Assembly (NCBI GenBank): GCA_945872565.1
Contig: CAMBZN010000006.1
Span: forward strand, 1 to 64,000
Source of the DNA: Chlamydia trachomatis
GTDB lineage: Bacteria > Chlamydiota > Chlamydiia > Chlamydiales > 2-12-FULL-49-11
DNA: 64,000 nt
Direction of reading: 5' to 3'
Part shown: positions 9,857 to 20,317 of the stretch, piece after piece
Layout of the letters: every line of letters begins with the position of its first letter
Position numbering within the stretch: the first letter of the stretch is position 1
Translations under genes and position numbers: made by a program
The notes under the pieces: model-generated
The model's input: the letters and a program-made list of their open reading frames with translations, nothing else
What the model was told of the DNA's origin: nothing
Database searches by the model: none

Positions 9857-10462
9857 ATGAAATACCCTAAACCACTACTTACACTAATTAGTAACCTACA
9901 AAAATTTCCAGGTGTGGGAAAAAAAACAGCAGAAAGGTACAGCTTTGACATTCTTTCCTGGCCCGCTGAAGATCTTGATACTTTAGCTTACAACCTATCC
10001 CAACTGAAAAAACGGATCGGCACCTGCAAACAGTGCCATGCTCTTTTAGATATTTCTGAAGACAAACCATGCACTTTTTGCGATAAGAGCAAAAGAGATC
10101 CGACAAATCTTTGCATCCTTTCTTCACAAAAGGATCTTTTTGCAGTAGAAAGCACCCATATGTTCCTTGGAATGTACCATATTCTAGATGGATTACTCTC
10201 TCCCTCCAACAACTTTTCTCCCAAAGAATTACAAATTGATTCTTTAAAAAATCGGATTCAGACTCTTGGTGTTAAAGAAGTTATTCTGGCCCTTGACTCC
10301 ACTCTTGAAGGAGATGCTACATCTCTTTTTCTAAAGAGGGAATTAAGCAATCTTGGGATCAAAATATCTAGACTTGCTCTTGGAATGCCCATTGGCAGTT
10401 CTTTGGATTTTCTTGACGAGGGGACCTTATCAAAAGCACTGTCAGAAAGAACTTTATTTTAA
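9857..10462 (+). CDS. recR: Recombination protein RecR
   Basis: PGVGKKTAERYSF helix-hairpin-helix, CxxC pairs, Toprim; start refined to MKYPKPLL. Confidence 0.95.
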   Translation: MKYPKPLLTLISNLQKFPGVGKKTAERYSFDILSWPAEDLDTLAYNLSQLKKRIGTCKQCHALLDISEDKPCTFCDKSKRDPTNLCILSSQKDLFAVESTHMFLGMYHILDGLLSPSNNFSPKELQIDSLKNRIQTLGVKEVILALDSTLEGDATSLFLKRELSNLGIKISRLALGMPIGSSLDFLDEGTLSKALSERTLF

Positions 10463-10511
10463 TATTACAAACTCTTACAATTAGTAAAAAATTCACTCTC
10501 TAAGGGATCAA

Positions 10512-12884
10512 ATGAAAAAAGCACTTCTTGCATTACTTCTTACTTTTTACATCCATTTATCAGCAAACGCCACTAATAATGACTCTTTTGAAAAGTTTAA
10601 TGTGGAACAAATCACTGTGACAGTAACAAATGCCCCTCCACTAAATCAGGGTGCTAAAGAGAAAGTATTAACTGAAATGCGTGTTAAAAAAGGAGATCAG
10701 TTCAACCAAGGCGAATTTGACAGCGATTTACATACCCTATCGCAAAAATATCAAAATGTAGATCCAAAAATTACTACCCATGATGGAAAACTTTACATCC
10801 ATTTAAATGTCACCTTGCGTCCAACTATTGTCAAGTTCACAGTTAACGAAACTGTCTACAGCGCAAAAAAAATCCTAGAAAAGGGCGAACTAAAAGCTCC
10901 GATGGAGTACAATAGAGGTGAATTCTACCAATCCATTACAAACATCAGGGATTTTCTTATCAAGCGTGGCTACTTTAAAGCAGAAGTCACCTACAAAGTA
11001 GAAGAAACTCCAGGCACAGGTGAGGCTTTAGCTAACATCTATGTAAATGCTGGACCTCTTGGTCATATCAATGAAATCGTCTTTAAAGGTTTTACTCCAG
11101 AAGAACAAAGTACAGTATACGGAATGATCAAAACATCTAAATTTAACATCCTCACAAACTGGCTTACCGGCAGCGGCGTACTTCGTGATTCAGATCGTGA
11201 GCGCGATCAACAAGTAATTACCCACTTTATTCAAAATGAGGGTTACATCGATGCTAAAGTCTACATGACCCTTTCTACCACTAAAAAAGATAAACTTGCG
11301 CTAACTATCACCCTAGATCGAGGAGCACTCTATCACTTAGGAAGCGTTCAATTTAAAGGAAATACCCTTGAAGAAAACACATCGCTTGAAAAAGCATTGC
11401 TAATTAAAAAAGGCGATATCTTCTCTTCAGAAAAAATTCAACAAACGCAAGAAGAAATCAAAAGTTTATACACCAAAAAAGGATACCTTGATACAAGCAT
11501 AAACTATGAGTTAGTTCCTGAAAGCGACTTCAATTATGGCATTGTTTTCAACATAGAAGAATCTGAAAAATACAAAGTGGGATTGATTGTTGTCTCAGGT
11601 AATACAAGAACTGATAACAACCTTATCTACCAAAAAACAGATATGACTCCAGGAGAAATCTTTGATTCTTCGAAAATGAAATCAACTCAACAAAGACTTC
11701 AAGCAACAGGTTACTTCAACAACGTAAGCGTCTATGCGATTAAAAGTGACCACTTAGATAGCCCTGATAACCAATACAGAGATGTACGTATTGATCTAGA
11801 AGAAAAAAAGACAGGTTCAGTGCATGCAAGTGCAGGGGCAAACTCTACGGCAAACATTTTTGGGGAATTAAGTCTTACAGAAAACAACTTTAATCTTAAT
11901 GGTCTTACAACAATGTGGACTGAAGGAATCAACGGATTAAGGGGTGCTGGTCAGTATCTTGATATCAAAGCCATGATTGCTGCAAAAGAAAAATCTGCAA
12001 CCATCTCATGGATCAATCCCTATATCAATGACTCTTTATGGAAATTAGGATTAGACATCCAAGCTAAAAAAGACAACACCATTTCTGTAAATTATGACCT
12101 ATATTCAGCAGGTGGTGGAATCAGTGCCTCCTACCCCATTAACGCATTCTTCACAGGTGGTGTAAAGTGGCGCTTTAAAGACTCTTTAATTGTTATGCAA
12201 AATAACGAAGCAACTGTTGAAGTAGCGCAAGAGAAAAATAGTGGTATCATTTCTGGCGGAGCTTTAGTCTTTGGATACAATTCTACTGACAACCCATTTG
12301 TCCCACGTAAAGGATTGAAATCCAATTTTGAAGCTGAATTTGCCGGACTTATTAGAAACAGTGTGAATATAAGAGATTTTCCTTTTCTTAAGTTTAATTA
12401 CCTTAATTCCTTTTACCTTCCACTTTGGCATAACGGAACTTTCAAAATTCGTGGTGATGTAAGATTTATACAACCCTTAATGGACGGAAATGAAAGCGAA
12501 CTACCCTTAACTGAAAAATTTTTCTTAGGGGGCGTAGGAACTGTAAGAGGTTTTGCTCCTCAACAAGTCGGCCCTTACTTCTCTCCAAACAATCCAACCG
12601 GTGGAATTAGCTCAGAGCTCTTTTCTGTTGAAATCCTACAAAAACTTATTCAACCTCTAGATGTCTTTGCCTTCTTTGATTCAGGTTGCATCAACAGAAG
12701 TGCCTTCTCAAGTGGTAAATTCTACAGTAGCGTTGGCGTTGGTGTTCGATTACACATAGGTCAGCCTATGCCATTTGTCATCGGTTACGGATACCCTATC
12801 AACCCTGATGACATCACTAACCCTGACTCAAATGTCAACCCTCAAGTACAAAATGTTTTCTTTAGTATGTCAGGACAATTTTAA
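10512..12884 (+). CDS. bamA: Outer membrane protein assembly factor BamA (Omp85)
   Basis: Signal peptide, POTRA repeats, C-terminal barrel ending ...FFSMSGQF. Confidence 0.95.
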   Translation: MKKALLALLLTFYIHLSANATNNDSFEKFNVEQITVTVTNAPPLNQGAKEKVLTEMRVKKGDQFNQGEFDSDLHTLSQKYQNVDPKITTHDGKLYIHLNVTLRPTIVKFTVNETVYSAKKILEKGELKAPMEYNRGEFYQSITNIRDFLIKRGYFKAEVTYKVEETPGTGEALANIYVNAGPLGHINEIVFKGFTPEEQSTVYGMIKTSKFNILTNWLTGSGVLRDSDRERDQQVITHFIQNEGYIDAKVYMTLSTTKKDKLALTITLDRGALYHLGSVQFKGNTLEENTSLEKALLIKKGDIFSSEKIQQTQEEIKSLYTKKGYLDTSINYELVPESDFNYGIVFNIEESEKYKVGLIVVSGNTRTDNNLIYQKTDMTPGEIFDSSKMKSTQQRLQATGYFNNVSVYAIKSDHLDSPDNQYRDVRIDLEEKKTGSVHASAGANSTANIFGELSLTENNFNLNGLTTMWTEGINGLRGAGQYLDIKAMIAAKEKSATISWINPYINDSLWKLGLDIQAKKDNTISVNYDLYSAGGGISASYPINAFFTGGVKWRFKDSLIVMQNNEATVEVAQEKNSGIISGGALVFGYNSTDNPFVPRKGLKSNFEAEFAGLIRNSVNIRDFPFLKFNYLNSFYLPLWHNGTFKIRGDVRFIQPLMDGNESELPLTEKFFLGGVGTVRGFAPQQVGPYFSPNNPTGGISSELFSVEILQKLIQPLDVFAFFDSGCINRSAFSSGKFYSSVGVGVRLHIGQPMPFVIGYGYPINPDDITNPDSNVNPQVQNVFFSMSGQF

Positions 12885-12975
12885 ATTTCCAATAAAAAAT
12901 ATAAAAAAAGCATGGTATAAAAGAGACCCTTATAGTAAAATACAGTCACTTATAACCAATAAAAAAGGATAAATA

Positions 12976-13572
12976 ATGTTTTTTGAAAAAAAGAATTTAA
13001 TCATCTGTCTTGCCGTAATCACTGCAATCACACTTCCACTAGCTGCAAAACCAAGTCAAAGCTCTCCAAGAGTTGTAGACTTTGCTAAGTGTTTTACTGA
13101 ATCCTCTTTCGGTAAAAGAGAACAAGCAAATTTCAATCAAATGAAAGAGCAAATGGAAAAAGCAATCCAAGATCTAAGTGAGCAAATGAAAGAAACCTCA
13201 GCAAAACTTGAAGATGAGTTTGTTCGTGATTCTTTAAGCCCAGAAGCAGAAAAAGATCTACAAAATAAAATGCAAACATTAACCGGCGAACTTCAACGTT
13301 ACCAGCAGCAGTATTATTACATGCTTCAACAAGCTAACATGAAGACTATGAATGCAATGTCAGAAAAAGTTAAACAAGCTTGCCACACTCTTGCTGAAGA
13401 AAAAAAATATACGCTAATCATGAACCAAGAGCAAGTTTTTAACTACAATTCAGAGCTTGATGTAACAGCTGATGTTATTGTCAAACTAAACGAAATGTTT
13501 ACAGCAGAAACTGCATCTAAAGAAAAGGTTCAAGCAGAGCTTGCTAAACCTGCAGCGAAAAAAACTGAATAA
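12976..13572 (+). CDS. skp: Skp/OmpH family periplasmic chaperone
   Basis: Signal peptide, coiled-coil OmpH pattern, between bamA and lpxD. Confidence 0.88.
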   Translation: MFFEKKNLIICLAVITAITLPLAAKPSQSSPRVVDFAKCFTESSFGKREQANFNQMKEQMEKAIQDLSEQMKETSAKLEDEFVRDSLSPEAEKDLQNKMQTLTGELQRYQQQYYYMLQQANMKTMNAMSEKVKQACHTLAEEKKYTLIMNQEQVFNYNSELDVTADVIVKLNEMFTAETASKEKVQAELAKPAAKKTE

Positions 13573-14630
13573 TGAGCAACAAACTATACACTCTTGAAGA
13601 ATTAGCTAAATTAGTATCTGTGGAATATTCAGGCGATCCTAATACTATCCTTACGGGAGTGAATAGTTTAAATAGTGCAACCGATTGTGAGGTATCTTTT
13701 TTACACAACGAAAAATATATCTCACAAATCAAAACCACAGGTGCAGGAGCGATTTGCGTAGCAAAAGAAACCCTTCCCGTTCAAGGAAAAAATTTTTTAT
13801 TCTGTGACGACCCATCAGTTACTTTCGAAGAAATTACTAAACTATTAGTACCAGACTATTCAAAATCTGGATTTACAAACATCCACCCCACCGCCTGTAT
13901 TCATCCAACTGCCTTAATCGGCAAAAACCCAGCTTTTGGACCTTATGTGGTCATCGATAAAGATGTAACAATAGGCAATAATGCAATCATCCACTCTCAT
14001 GTTTCCATCGGACCACATTCCTCTTTGGGGGATGAGTGCCTCATCCATGCAGGAGTAGTAATAAGAGAAAATTCTAAGGTAGGAAATCGAGTGATACTAC
14101 AGCCAAATTGCGTTATAGGTAGTTGCGGTTTTGGCTATAACTCATCCAAAAAAACAGGCCAACATTCCAAAATAACTCACCTTGGAAATGTAGTAATTGA
14201 GGATGATGTTGAAATTGGCGCATGCACCACCATCGATCGCGCCCGCTTTAATAGCACCATTATAAAAAAAGGATCAAAGATCGACAACCAGTGCATGATT
14301 GCTCATAATTGTGAAATCGGCGAAGATAATATAATTGTTTCTATGTCTGGAATTGCTGGATCTACAAAAACAGGTAAAAATGTTGTAATAGCAGCCCAAT
14401 GCGGCCTTGTAGGACATATCGAAATTGGCAATAACGTCACACTGGGAGCTCGTAGCGCCCCTATTAAATCAATAAAGGAACCGGGAGTCTATCTTGGCGC
14501 TCCTGCACAACCTATCAAGGAAGAAGCCATTCAGATGGTCGCCATAAGAAAACTCCCTGAACTAATAAAAAAATTTAAAGCGGCTGAAAAATTCCTCACC
14601 AGTATGCAAGAATCCTCCTCTGTCTTATAA
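13572..14630 (+). CDS. lpxD: UDP-3-O-acylglucosamine N-acyltransferase
   Basis: Left-handed beta-helix hexapeptide repeats; synteny. Confidence 0.95.
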   Translation: MSNKLYTLEELAKLVSVEYSGDPNTILTGVNSLNSATDCEVSFLHNEKYISQIKTTGAGAICVAKETLPVQGKNFLFCDDPSVTFEEITKLLVPDYSKSGFTNIHPTACIHPTALIGKNPAFGPYVVIDKDVTIGNNAIIHSHVSIGPHSSLGDECLIHAGVVIRENSKVGNRVILQPNCVIGSCGFGYNSSKKTGQHSKITHLGNVVIEDDVEIGACTTIDRARFNSTIIKKGSKIDNQCMIAHNCEIGEDNIIVSMSGIAGSTKTGKNVVIAAQCGLVGHIEIGNNVTLGARSAPIKSIKEPGVYLGAPAQPIKEEAIQMVAIRKLPELIKKFKAAEKFLTSMQESSSVL

Positions 14631-14705
14631 TAGACCTCTTTTGAAACTCCATTTGCTCATTAAAACAGCAATTTTTCGACCAAAGCGAATTTCAAAAGAG
14701 GTCTA
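14631..14705. repeat. 75-nt element with perfect 16-bp terminal inverted repeats (TAGACCTCTTTTGAAA ... TTTCAAAAGAGGTCTA)
   Basis: Direct reading; begins at the base after the lpxD stop codon. Confidence 0.9.
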
Positions 14706-14804
14706 ATAAAAAAATCCAATCCACACTTGCCTATTGAAATCATTCATGCAAAGATGTATGATCATATACATAATTAATGAAGCATCTCCAAAAGCAGGTT
14801 TCTT

Positions 14805-15728
14805 ATGATTAAATTTTTCTTTAAGCCCTTGGGCGAAAAGCTTTTTACGGAACTTGATTCTCCCAGGATGAACTCTTGGGTTCATGCACACGAAGCAACA
14901 GATGATTCTTTAAAAGAAATAGCATCCCTTCTAACCATCGATTTTGAAGAAATAACAGATTCTCTTGACTTGATGGAAATTCCAAGGGTTGAGAAAATTG
15001 AAAATAATACTTTAGTTGTTTACACAAGATTTCCTAATTTTGAAGAATCAGGAATTTATACCTCTCCCCTTACAATCATTTTATCAACAGAATATTTTGT
15101 CACAATTTCACCTACTAGTTGTGATTTCATCGATAAAATCTCTGAGTCAACAACCTCGCATAGCCCTTTTGAAAAAACTGAATTTTTAGTTCACATTCTT
15201 TTAAGAATTATTCAAGGCTACACTCGAGTGATAAAAAAGATTCGTACAGAAGTTGTTCTCCATGAAAAAGATCTTACTAAAGTTGATGAAAAGGATATCA
15301 CAGGCCTTACACAAAAAGAGGAGAACCTTAACCAGTGTTTGAACGCATTACAGCCCCTAAACGAAGTGATTCAAAGTCTACTTACAGGCAAGTACACACC
15401 CTTAAGTGAAGAGGACCAAGATCATTTAGAAGATTTACTTCTTGGATCAGAACAGGCAGAAGCACTTTGTCAATTGAGCTTACGGATCATCACTTCTTTA
15501 AGAAATTCTGTTCAAGTTGTGATCACCAATGAATTTAATAAGACAATCAAATTATTAACAGCGTTGACAATTATTTTAAATCTTCCCACTACCATCGCAA
15601 GCATTTATGGAATGAATGTTCCTCTCCCTTTTGCAAAATCCGAGTGGGCTTTTTCTATAGTGATGTCGTTTATCGTACTAGCATTTATAGGTTCATTCTA
15701 TTTCTTTCAAAGGCGTCGTTGGTTGTAA
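14805..15728 (+). CDS. corA: CorA-family magnesium/divalent cation transporter
   Basis: C-terminal YGMNVPLPF (GMN motif) flanked by two TM segments. Confidence 0.92.
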   Translation: MIKFFFKPLGEKLFTELDSPRMNSWVHAHEATDDSLKEIASLLTIDFEEITDSLDLMEIPRVEKIENNTLVVYTRFPNFEESGIYTSPLTIILSTEYFVTISPTSCDFIDKISESTTSHSPFEKTEFLVHILLRIIQGYTRVIKKIRTEVVLHEKDLTKVDEKDITGLTQKEENLNQCLNALQPLNEVIQSLLTGKYTPLSEEDQDHLEDLLLGSEQAEALCQLSLRIITSLRNSVQVVITNEFNKTIKLLTALTIILNLPTTIASIYGMNVPLPFAKSEWAFSIVMSFIVLAFIGSFYFFQRRRWL

Positions 15729-16907
15729 TACTGTAGCGTTTAAATTCCGTTGTTTGATGGGTAGTCTTTTTTCAAGAGATTGTCTTAGTCGACTTAAATC
15801 CTTTTCTTTTTCTCGTTGTACGGGGGTAAGATCTGGAGAAGGAACACTAAATGATCTAGTTGCGTCATTTTGGTCCTGATATATATGCAATCTAGGGTCA
15901 ACCTTCGTTGTTAAAGAGTCTTTACATATACTCACTACTTGTTCCAATTTTTGTTGTGTTCTTGTAACAAGTTCTCTTTGCGGGGTACAAGCAGCCCCTT
16001 GGCTACATAAATTTTTTAAATTTTCTACCTGATCTGCAACAGAAAAATCCAAAACAATCCGTCCCATACCCCGTCCTCCACTTGCATTAACAGTAGCTTC
16101 ATCCCGTCTAAGCTTTGTTGGGGAAAAGTCAGGATACTGTCGCTTTGAAGGGGTAAATTGAGAAAGCGTTGTTGCTGCCTGGGCAATGCTATTTAATGCT
16201 TGTTGTACATCTGTTAAATGGCTTACAGCCTGATCAAAATATTCTGTTAATTTCTCTTTAAGCTCTCTTTCTCCTTGATCTCTTGTGATTGATCCAATCA
16301 TCAGTTGCTTACAAATCTCCTGCACATCCCTTCCGCGAAAATATCTCTCCATTTGAGAATCTGCTTGATTAATTGTTTGATGTAAATCATCCGTCCCTTG
16401 TGTTGCTACTCCAAACTCTCTTGATTTTACACATAAAATATCATGAAAATGCACTCTATCAAAAATCTCAGCTACTTCCCTTTCGCTAGGATTTTCTTTA
16501 ATTTCCTCAACATTTATTCCATAATCATGGAGCCTTTTTACCATGCGAGGATGTCTATTTCCCGATACAATCCATTTGATATAAACATCTCTTATGTTCG
16601 TACGCACAGTACCAAAGGGAAATCTATGGGCAGCTTGATTAGGGCTTTTAGATTTTAATCCTTGATGAGTACTGCCAGAAAATTGTATTGTTGCCTCCAA
16701 AGATTGTGGTGCTATATTAAAAATAGCTCTACAAAATCGATGGATAAGCTCCATTCTCATCAGGGCGTGGCTCTTTGCAGTTGGTGTGTCACTTTCTGAG
16801 GTGCTTAAAGTTCTTTTAACTCTTCTGTGCCCTAGAATAGTTCTTTTTCGGTGTGTGGGTGCCTTATGACAAATTTCCGCTGATTGCAAGGGAAGCGTTG
16901 CGTCCAT
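15693..16907 (-). CDS. Hypothetical protein; no recognised domain
   Basis: 404-aa ORF; 3' end overlaps the corA 3' end antisense. Confidence 0.7.
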   Translation of the reverse strand: MDATLPLQSAEICHKAPTHRKRTILGHRRVKRTLSTSESDTPTAKSHALMRMELIHRFCRAIFNIAPQSLEATIQFSGSTHQGLKSKSPNQAAHRFPFGTVRTNIRDVYIKWIVSGNRHPRMVKRLHDYGINVEEIKENPSEREVAEIFDRVHFHDILCVKSREFGVATQGTDDLHQTINQADSQMERYFRGRDVQEICKQLMIGSITRDQGERELKEKLTEYFDQAVSHLTDVQQALNSIAQAATTLSQFTPSKRQYPDFSPTKLRRDEATVNASGGRGMGRIVLDFSVADQVENLKNLCSQGAACTPQRELVTRTQQKLEQVVSICKDSLTTKVDPRLHIYQDQNDATRSFSVPSPDLTPVQREKEKDLSRLRQSLEKRLPIKQRNLNATVLQPTTPLKEIE

Positions 16908-16964
16908 TTCTATTTACCATTAAAAATAACTGCAGTAGCATATATAAAAACCTGTTTTTTTGCA

Positions 16965-18224
16965 CTAAATAATTAAACTTGAAGGATTTTCGAGAAAAAA
17001 CTTAAAAGAGTTTAAAAAAGAAGCTCCCGATGCACCATCTATCACACGATGATCTAAAGAGATGGATACATTCATGCTATGCCCTGAAAAGAGTTTTCCG
17101 TCTTTTGACATCGCTATTTCAGAAATACCACCCACGGCTAAAATTGCAGCCTGCGGTGGATTAATCACTGCTTGAAACCCCTTCACTCCAAACATTCCTA
17201 AATTTGAAATAGTAAATGAACCCCCTTGATACTCATTAGGGGCAAGAGTTCCCTCCTTTGCTTTAAGGGCAAGGATTTTTGTCTCCGAGGAAATTCTTTC
17301 CAAGGACATAAAATCTACTTGCCAAAGAATGGGAGTTATCAATCCCTCGGGAATACTCACCGCTAGGGAGATGTCTATTGTTTTATATTGGATCATCACA
17401 TTTTTCTTTGAATCATACCCCATATTGATCTCAGGATGTTTTCTCAATGCTAAAGCGGCCGCTTTTATAACAAAATCATTAAAGGTAACTTTAATGCCAA
17501 GCTCTTTTAACTCAACTCTTAAAGCCATCACTTTATCCATTACTATGCTTTGAGAAATGACATAGTGAGGGATCATCATTTTTGATGCTTGTAATCTTTC
17601 TCCGATGATTTTTCTCATTGGAGTAAGAGCAATCTCATCAAAAGTACCATCTGGATACGCTATTGATTTAAGTCCTGCTCCAAAAATTCCCACAGGCCTT
17701 GCCATCTCTAAATCTTTAGCGATGATTCTTCCCGACGGTCCGCTTCCTTTAACCGAAGTTAGATCTAAACCCTTGCTACTTGCAATTTTTTTAGCAAGCG
17801 GACTTGCATAAGAAGTTGCCCTTAAAGGTTTTTGAACGTGAGTTTTAGGCGGAGGGGGCGAGAATGTAATCACATTCATAGAAGAGGGTGCTGATGAAAT
17901 CTTAGATTCTTCATTTTTCTTTGGCGTAACCTCTACCTCTTTAATTGTTTCTTCCTCAAATTCAAGAGTCGAAATATCTTCATCTAGGGTTTGAGTAATC
18001 ACTGCAATAGGGGCATTGACTTTTGCAGCACTTCCCTGCGGGACAAGAATCTTCCGTATGTATCCCCCATCAATTGCTTGAAACTCCACAGTAGATTTAT
18101 CCGTTGCAATTTCACAAATTGCAGAGCCATCGGAAACTTTATCCCCAACCTTTACAACCCATAAAGAAATTAAACCTTCCTCCATTGTTGGAGAAAGCGC
18201 TGGCATAGTCACAATTATCGGCAT
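16965..18224 (-). CDS. pdhC: Pyruvate dehydrogenase E2, dihydrolipoamide acetyltransferase
   Basis: Lipoyl domain EIATDKSTVEF, catalytic SLDHRVIDGA. Confidence 0.96.
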   Translation of the reverse strand: MPIIVTMPALSPTMEEGLISLWVVKVGDKVSDGSAICEIATDKSTVEFQAIDGGYIRKILVPQGSAAKVNAPIAVITQTLDEDISTLEFEEETIKEVEVTPKKNEESKISSAPSSMNVITFSPPPPKTHVQKPLRATSYASPLAKKIASSKGLDLTSVKGSGPSGRIIAKDLEMARPVGIFGAGLKSIAYPDGTFDEIALTPMRKIIGERLQASKMMIPHYVISQSIVMDKVMALRVELKELGIKVTFNDFVIKAAALALRKHPEINMGYDSKKNVMIQYKTIDISLAVSIPEGLITPILWQVDFMSLERISSETKILALKAKEGTLAPNEYQGGSFTISNLGMFGVKGFQAVINPPQAAILAVGGISEIAMSKDGKLFSGHSMNVSISLDHRVIDGASGASFLNSFKFFLENPSSLII

Positions 18225-18234
18225 CTACTATTCC

Positions 18235-19218
18235 TCATTTTACTCCCACCAAAATTTCTTCTATCACCTTTTTAATCCGTGCAGGATTTGGGATGGTTTC
18301 AGCCTCAAGTACAGGAGAATATGGCAATGGTGTTTCCATCTGACAAACGCGCCTTACTGGCGCATCTAAATAATCAAAACAAAACTCTTGAAGAATTGCG
18401 ATCACTTCTGAGGAAATCCCAGCAAACTTGTGCCCCTCTTCTACAACAACTGCCCGGTGAGTTTTTTTAACTGAATTGACAATTGTACCAACATCCAACG
18501 GCTTGATCGTGCAAAGATCAATAAGCTCGATATGAATTCCCTTTCTCTTAAAATCTTCCACCACTTCCTTACAAAAATAGATCATCCGGCTGTAGGAAAT
18601 TAAGGTAAGGTGCACCCCCTCTTCTAAAACTCTTGCTTTGCCAATTTCCACTGTATAATCATAGTCAGGAACTTCCCCTTTTACGTTATAGATCATCTCA
18701 TTTTCTAAAAAAAAGACAGGGTTATCATTTCGTATAGCAGCTTTTAATAGTCCTTTAGAATCATAAGGGTTTGATGGCGCAAGGACAATACAACCTGGCA
18801 GGTGAGCGTATAGGGATTCAACATTATGGGAATGTTGACAGGAAACTCTTGCCGCCGCACCATTTGGTCCACGAAAAACAATTGGCACTTTAAACCGGCC
18901 GCCAGACATGTAATGCATTTTTAATGCGTTGCTTACAATCTGATCAAAAGCTACAAAAGAAAAGTTGAAACTCATAAATTCTACAATAGGCCTAAGTCCT
19001 GTTAAAGCAGCCCCAATTGCAAGCCCTGTAAACCCCCCCTCAACAATTGGTGTATCAATCACACGTGTATCCCCGTATTTATCTAATAACCCTTTTGTGA
19101 TTTTATACGCACCATTATATTGAGCAACTTCCTCTCCTAGGATAAACACATTTTTATCTCTCTCTAATTCCTCATCAATTGCTTCTCCAATTGCCTCTCT
19201 AATAGTAATCTCTCTCAT
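18235..19218 (-). CDS. pdhB: Pyruvate dehydrogenase E1 beta
   Basis: MREITIREAIGEAIDEELERD...; adjacent pdhA/pdhC. Confidence 0.96.
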   Translation of the reverse strand: MREITIREAIGEAIDEELERDKNVFILGEEVAQYNGAYKITKGLLDKYGDTRVIDTPIVEGGFTGLAIGAALTGLRPIVEFMSFNFSFVAFDQIVSNALKMHYMSGGRFKVPIVFRGPNGAAARVSCQHSHNVESLYAHLPGCIVLAPSNPYDSKGLLKAAIRNDNPVFFLENEMIYNVKGEVPDYDYTVEIGKARVLEEGVHLTLISYSRMIYFCKEVVEDFKRKGIHIELIDLCTIKPLDVGTIVNSVKKTHRAVVVEEGHKFAGISSEVIAILQEFCFDYLDAPVRRVCQMETPLPYSPVLEAETIPNPARIKKVIEEILVGVK

Positions 19219-20255
19219 TCTACAATTACCCCCTCTTCCAGGGTATCGATGCTCGGAAAAGGTGCTTGATCAGCCTCTTGAATTGCTTTTACAACCCTTT
19301 CTTTTTGAATATTACTACGCATCTCAAATTCCTCATCGGTAAAACCGCCACCTTCTTTTAAAAGGTTTTTAAAATGTTCAATGGGATCTAATTCTTTGAT
19401 TCTCTCAAGCTCTTCCTTAGTTCTGTAAGTTGCAGCATCAGAAATTGAGTGCCCTTTGTACCTATAACAAATAGCTTCAATCATAATCGGTTCACTTAAG
19501 TCAATTACTTCCTGCTTGACCTTTCTAAACAAATCGTAGACAGCCGTCAACTGCATCCCATCTACTGAATAAGATTTAATCGAATAAGCTTTAGACATGT
19601 TCTCAACAATAGGTGGATTTGCAATTGTTCTTGCAAGTTGCGTGCCCATCGAAATACCATTATTTTCAACCACAACAATTAAAGGGAGTTTCCATAACTT
19701 AATCAAGTTCATCGTTTCATGAAAAGTTCCTTGAGGAACAGATCCATCTCCCCCAAACACTACAGCCACTTGATCCTTAATACCCCTATACTTTAAAGAA
19801 AACGCAAGACCTGCTCCAAGGGGCCACTGCCCTCCTACAATCCCAGATCCTCCAAACATGTTATCTGTGTACATATGCATAGAGCCACCCCGCCCCCCTG
19901 CAATACCCGTTTTTTTTCCAAAAAGCTCTGCCATCCCTTGTTCTGGGGTCATCCCAAGAAGTAAGGCAAGGGCATGACATCTATAAGTTGTTGCATAATA
20001 GTTCTTATCCGCTCCAAGTGCGTTAACAATTCCTGTTTGAACAGCCTCTTGACCAATATAGGAATGAAAAAATCCCCAAACCTTCCCTTGCTGATAACTT
20101 TGCTCACCCCGTGTCTCAAAATGACGTATCAGTAGCATTTCATCAAGCATTTTTAAACATAAATCAGGCCCCATTTCAGCTATCACCGAGAGTGGATCAC
20201 TTTTATAAAGTATAGGCTGCCTGCAGCTGTTTTGATCTTGCATGTCTTTTTCCAA
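19215..20255 (-). CDS. pdhA: Pyruvate dehydrogenase E1 alpha
   Basis: TPP motif GDGSVPQGTFHETMNLIKLWKLPLIVVVENN. Confidence 0.96.
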   Translation of the reverse strand: MEKDMQDQNSCRQPILYKSDPLSVIAEMGPDLCLKMLDEMLLIRHFETRGEQSYQQGKVWGFFHSYIGQEAVQTGIVNALGADKNYYATTYRCHALALLLGMTPEQGMAELFGKKTGIAGGRGGSMHMYTDNMFGGSGIVGGQWPLGAGLAFSLKYRGIKDQVAVVFGGDGSVPQGTFHETMNLIKLWKLPLIVVVENNGISMGTQLARTIANPPIVENMSKAYSIKSYSVDGMQLTAVYDLFRKVKQEVIDLSEPIMIEAICYRYKGHSISDAATYRTKEELERIKELDPIEHFKNLLKEGGGFTDEEFEMRSNIQKERVVKAIQEADQAPFPSIDTLEEGVIVE

Positions 20256-20317
20256 TATTCAACTATTCTAATACCTTTCTTCTTATCAGCAAAGCATTTG
20301 TTTTACTATCAGAAAAA

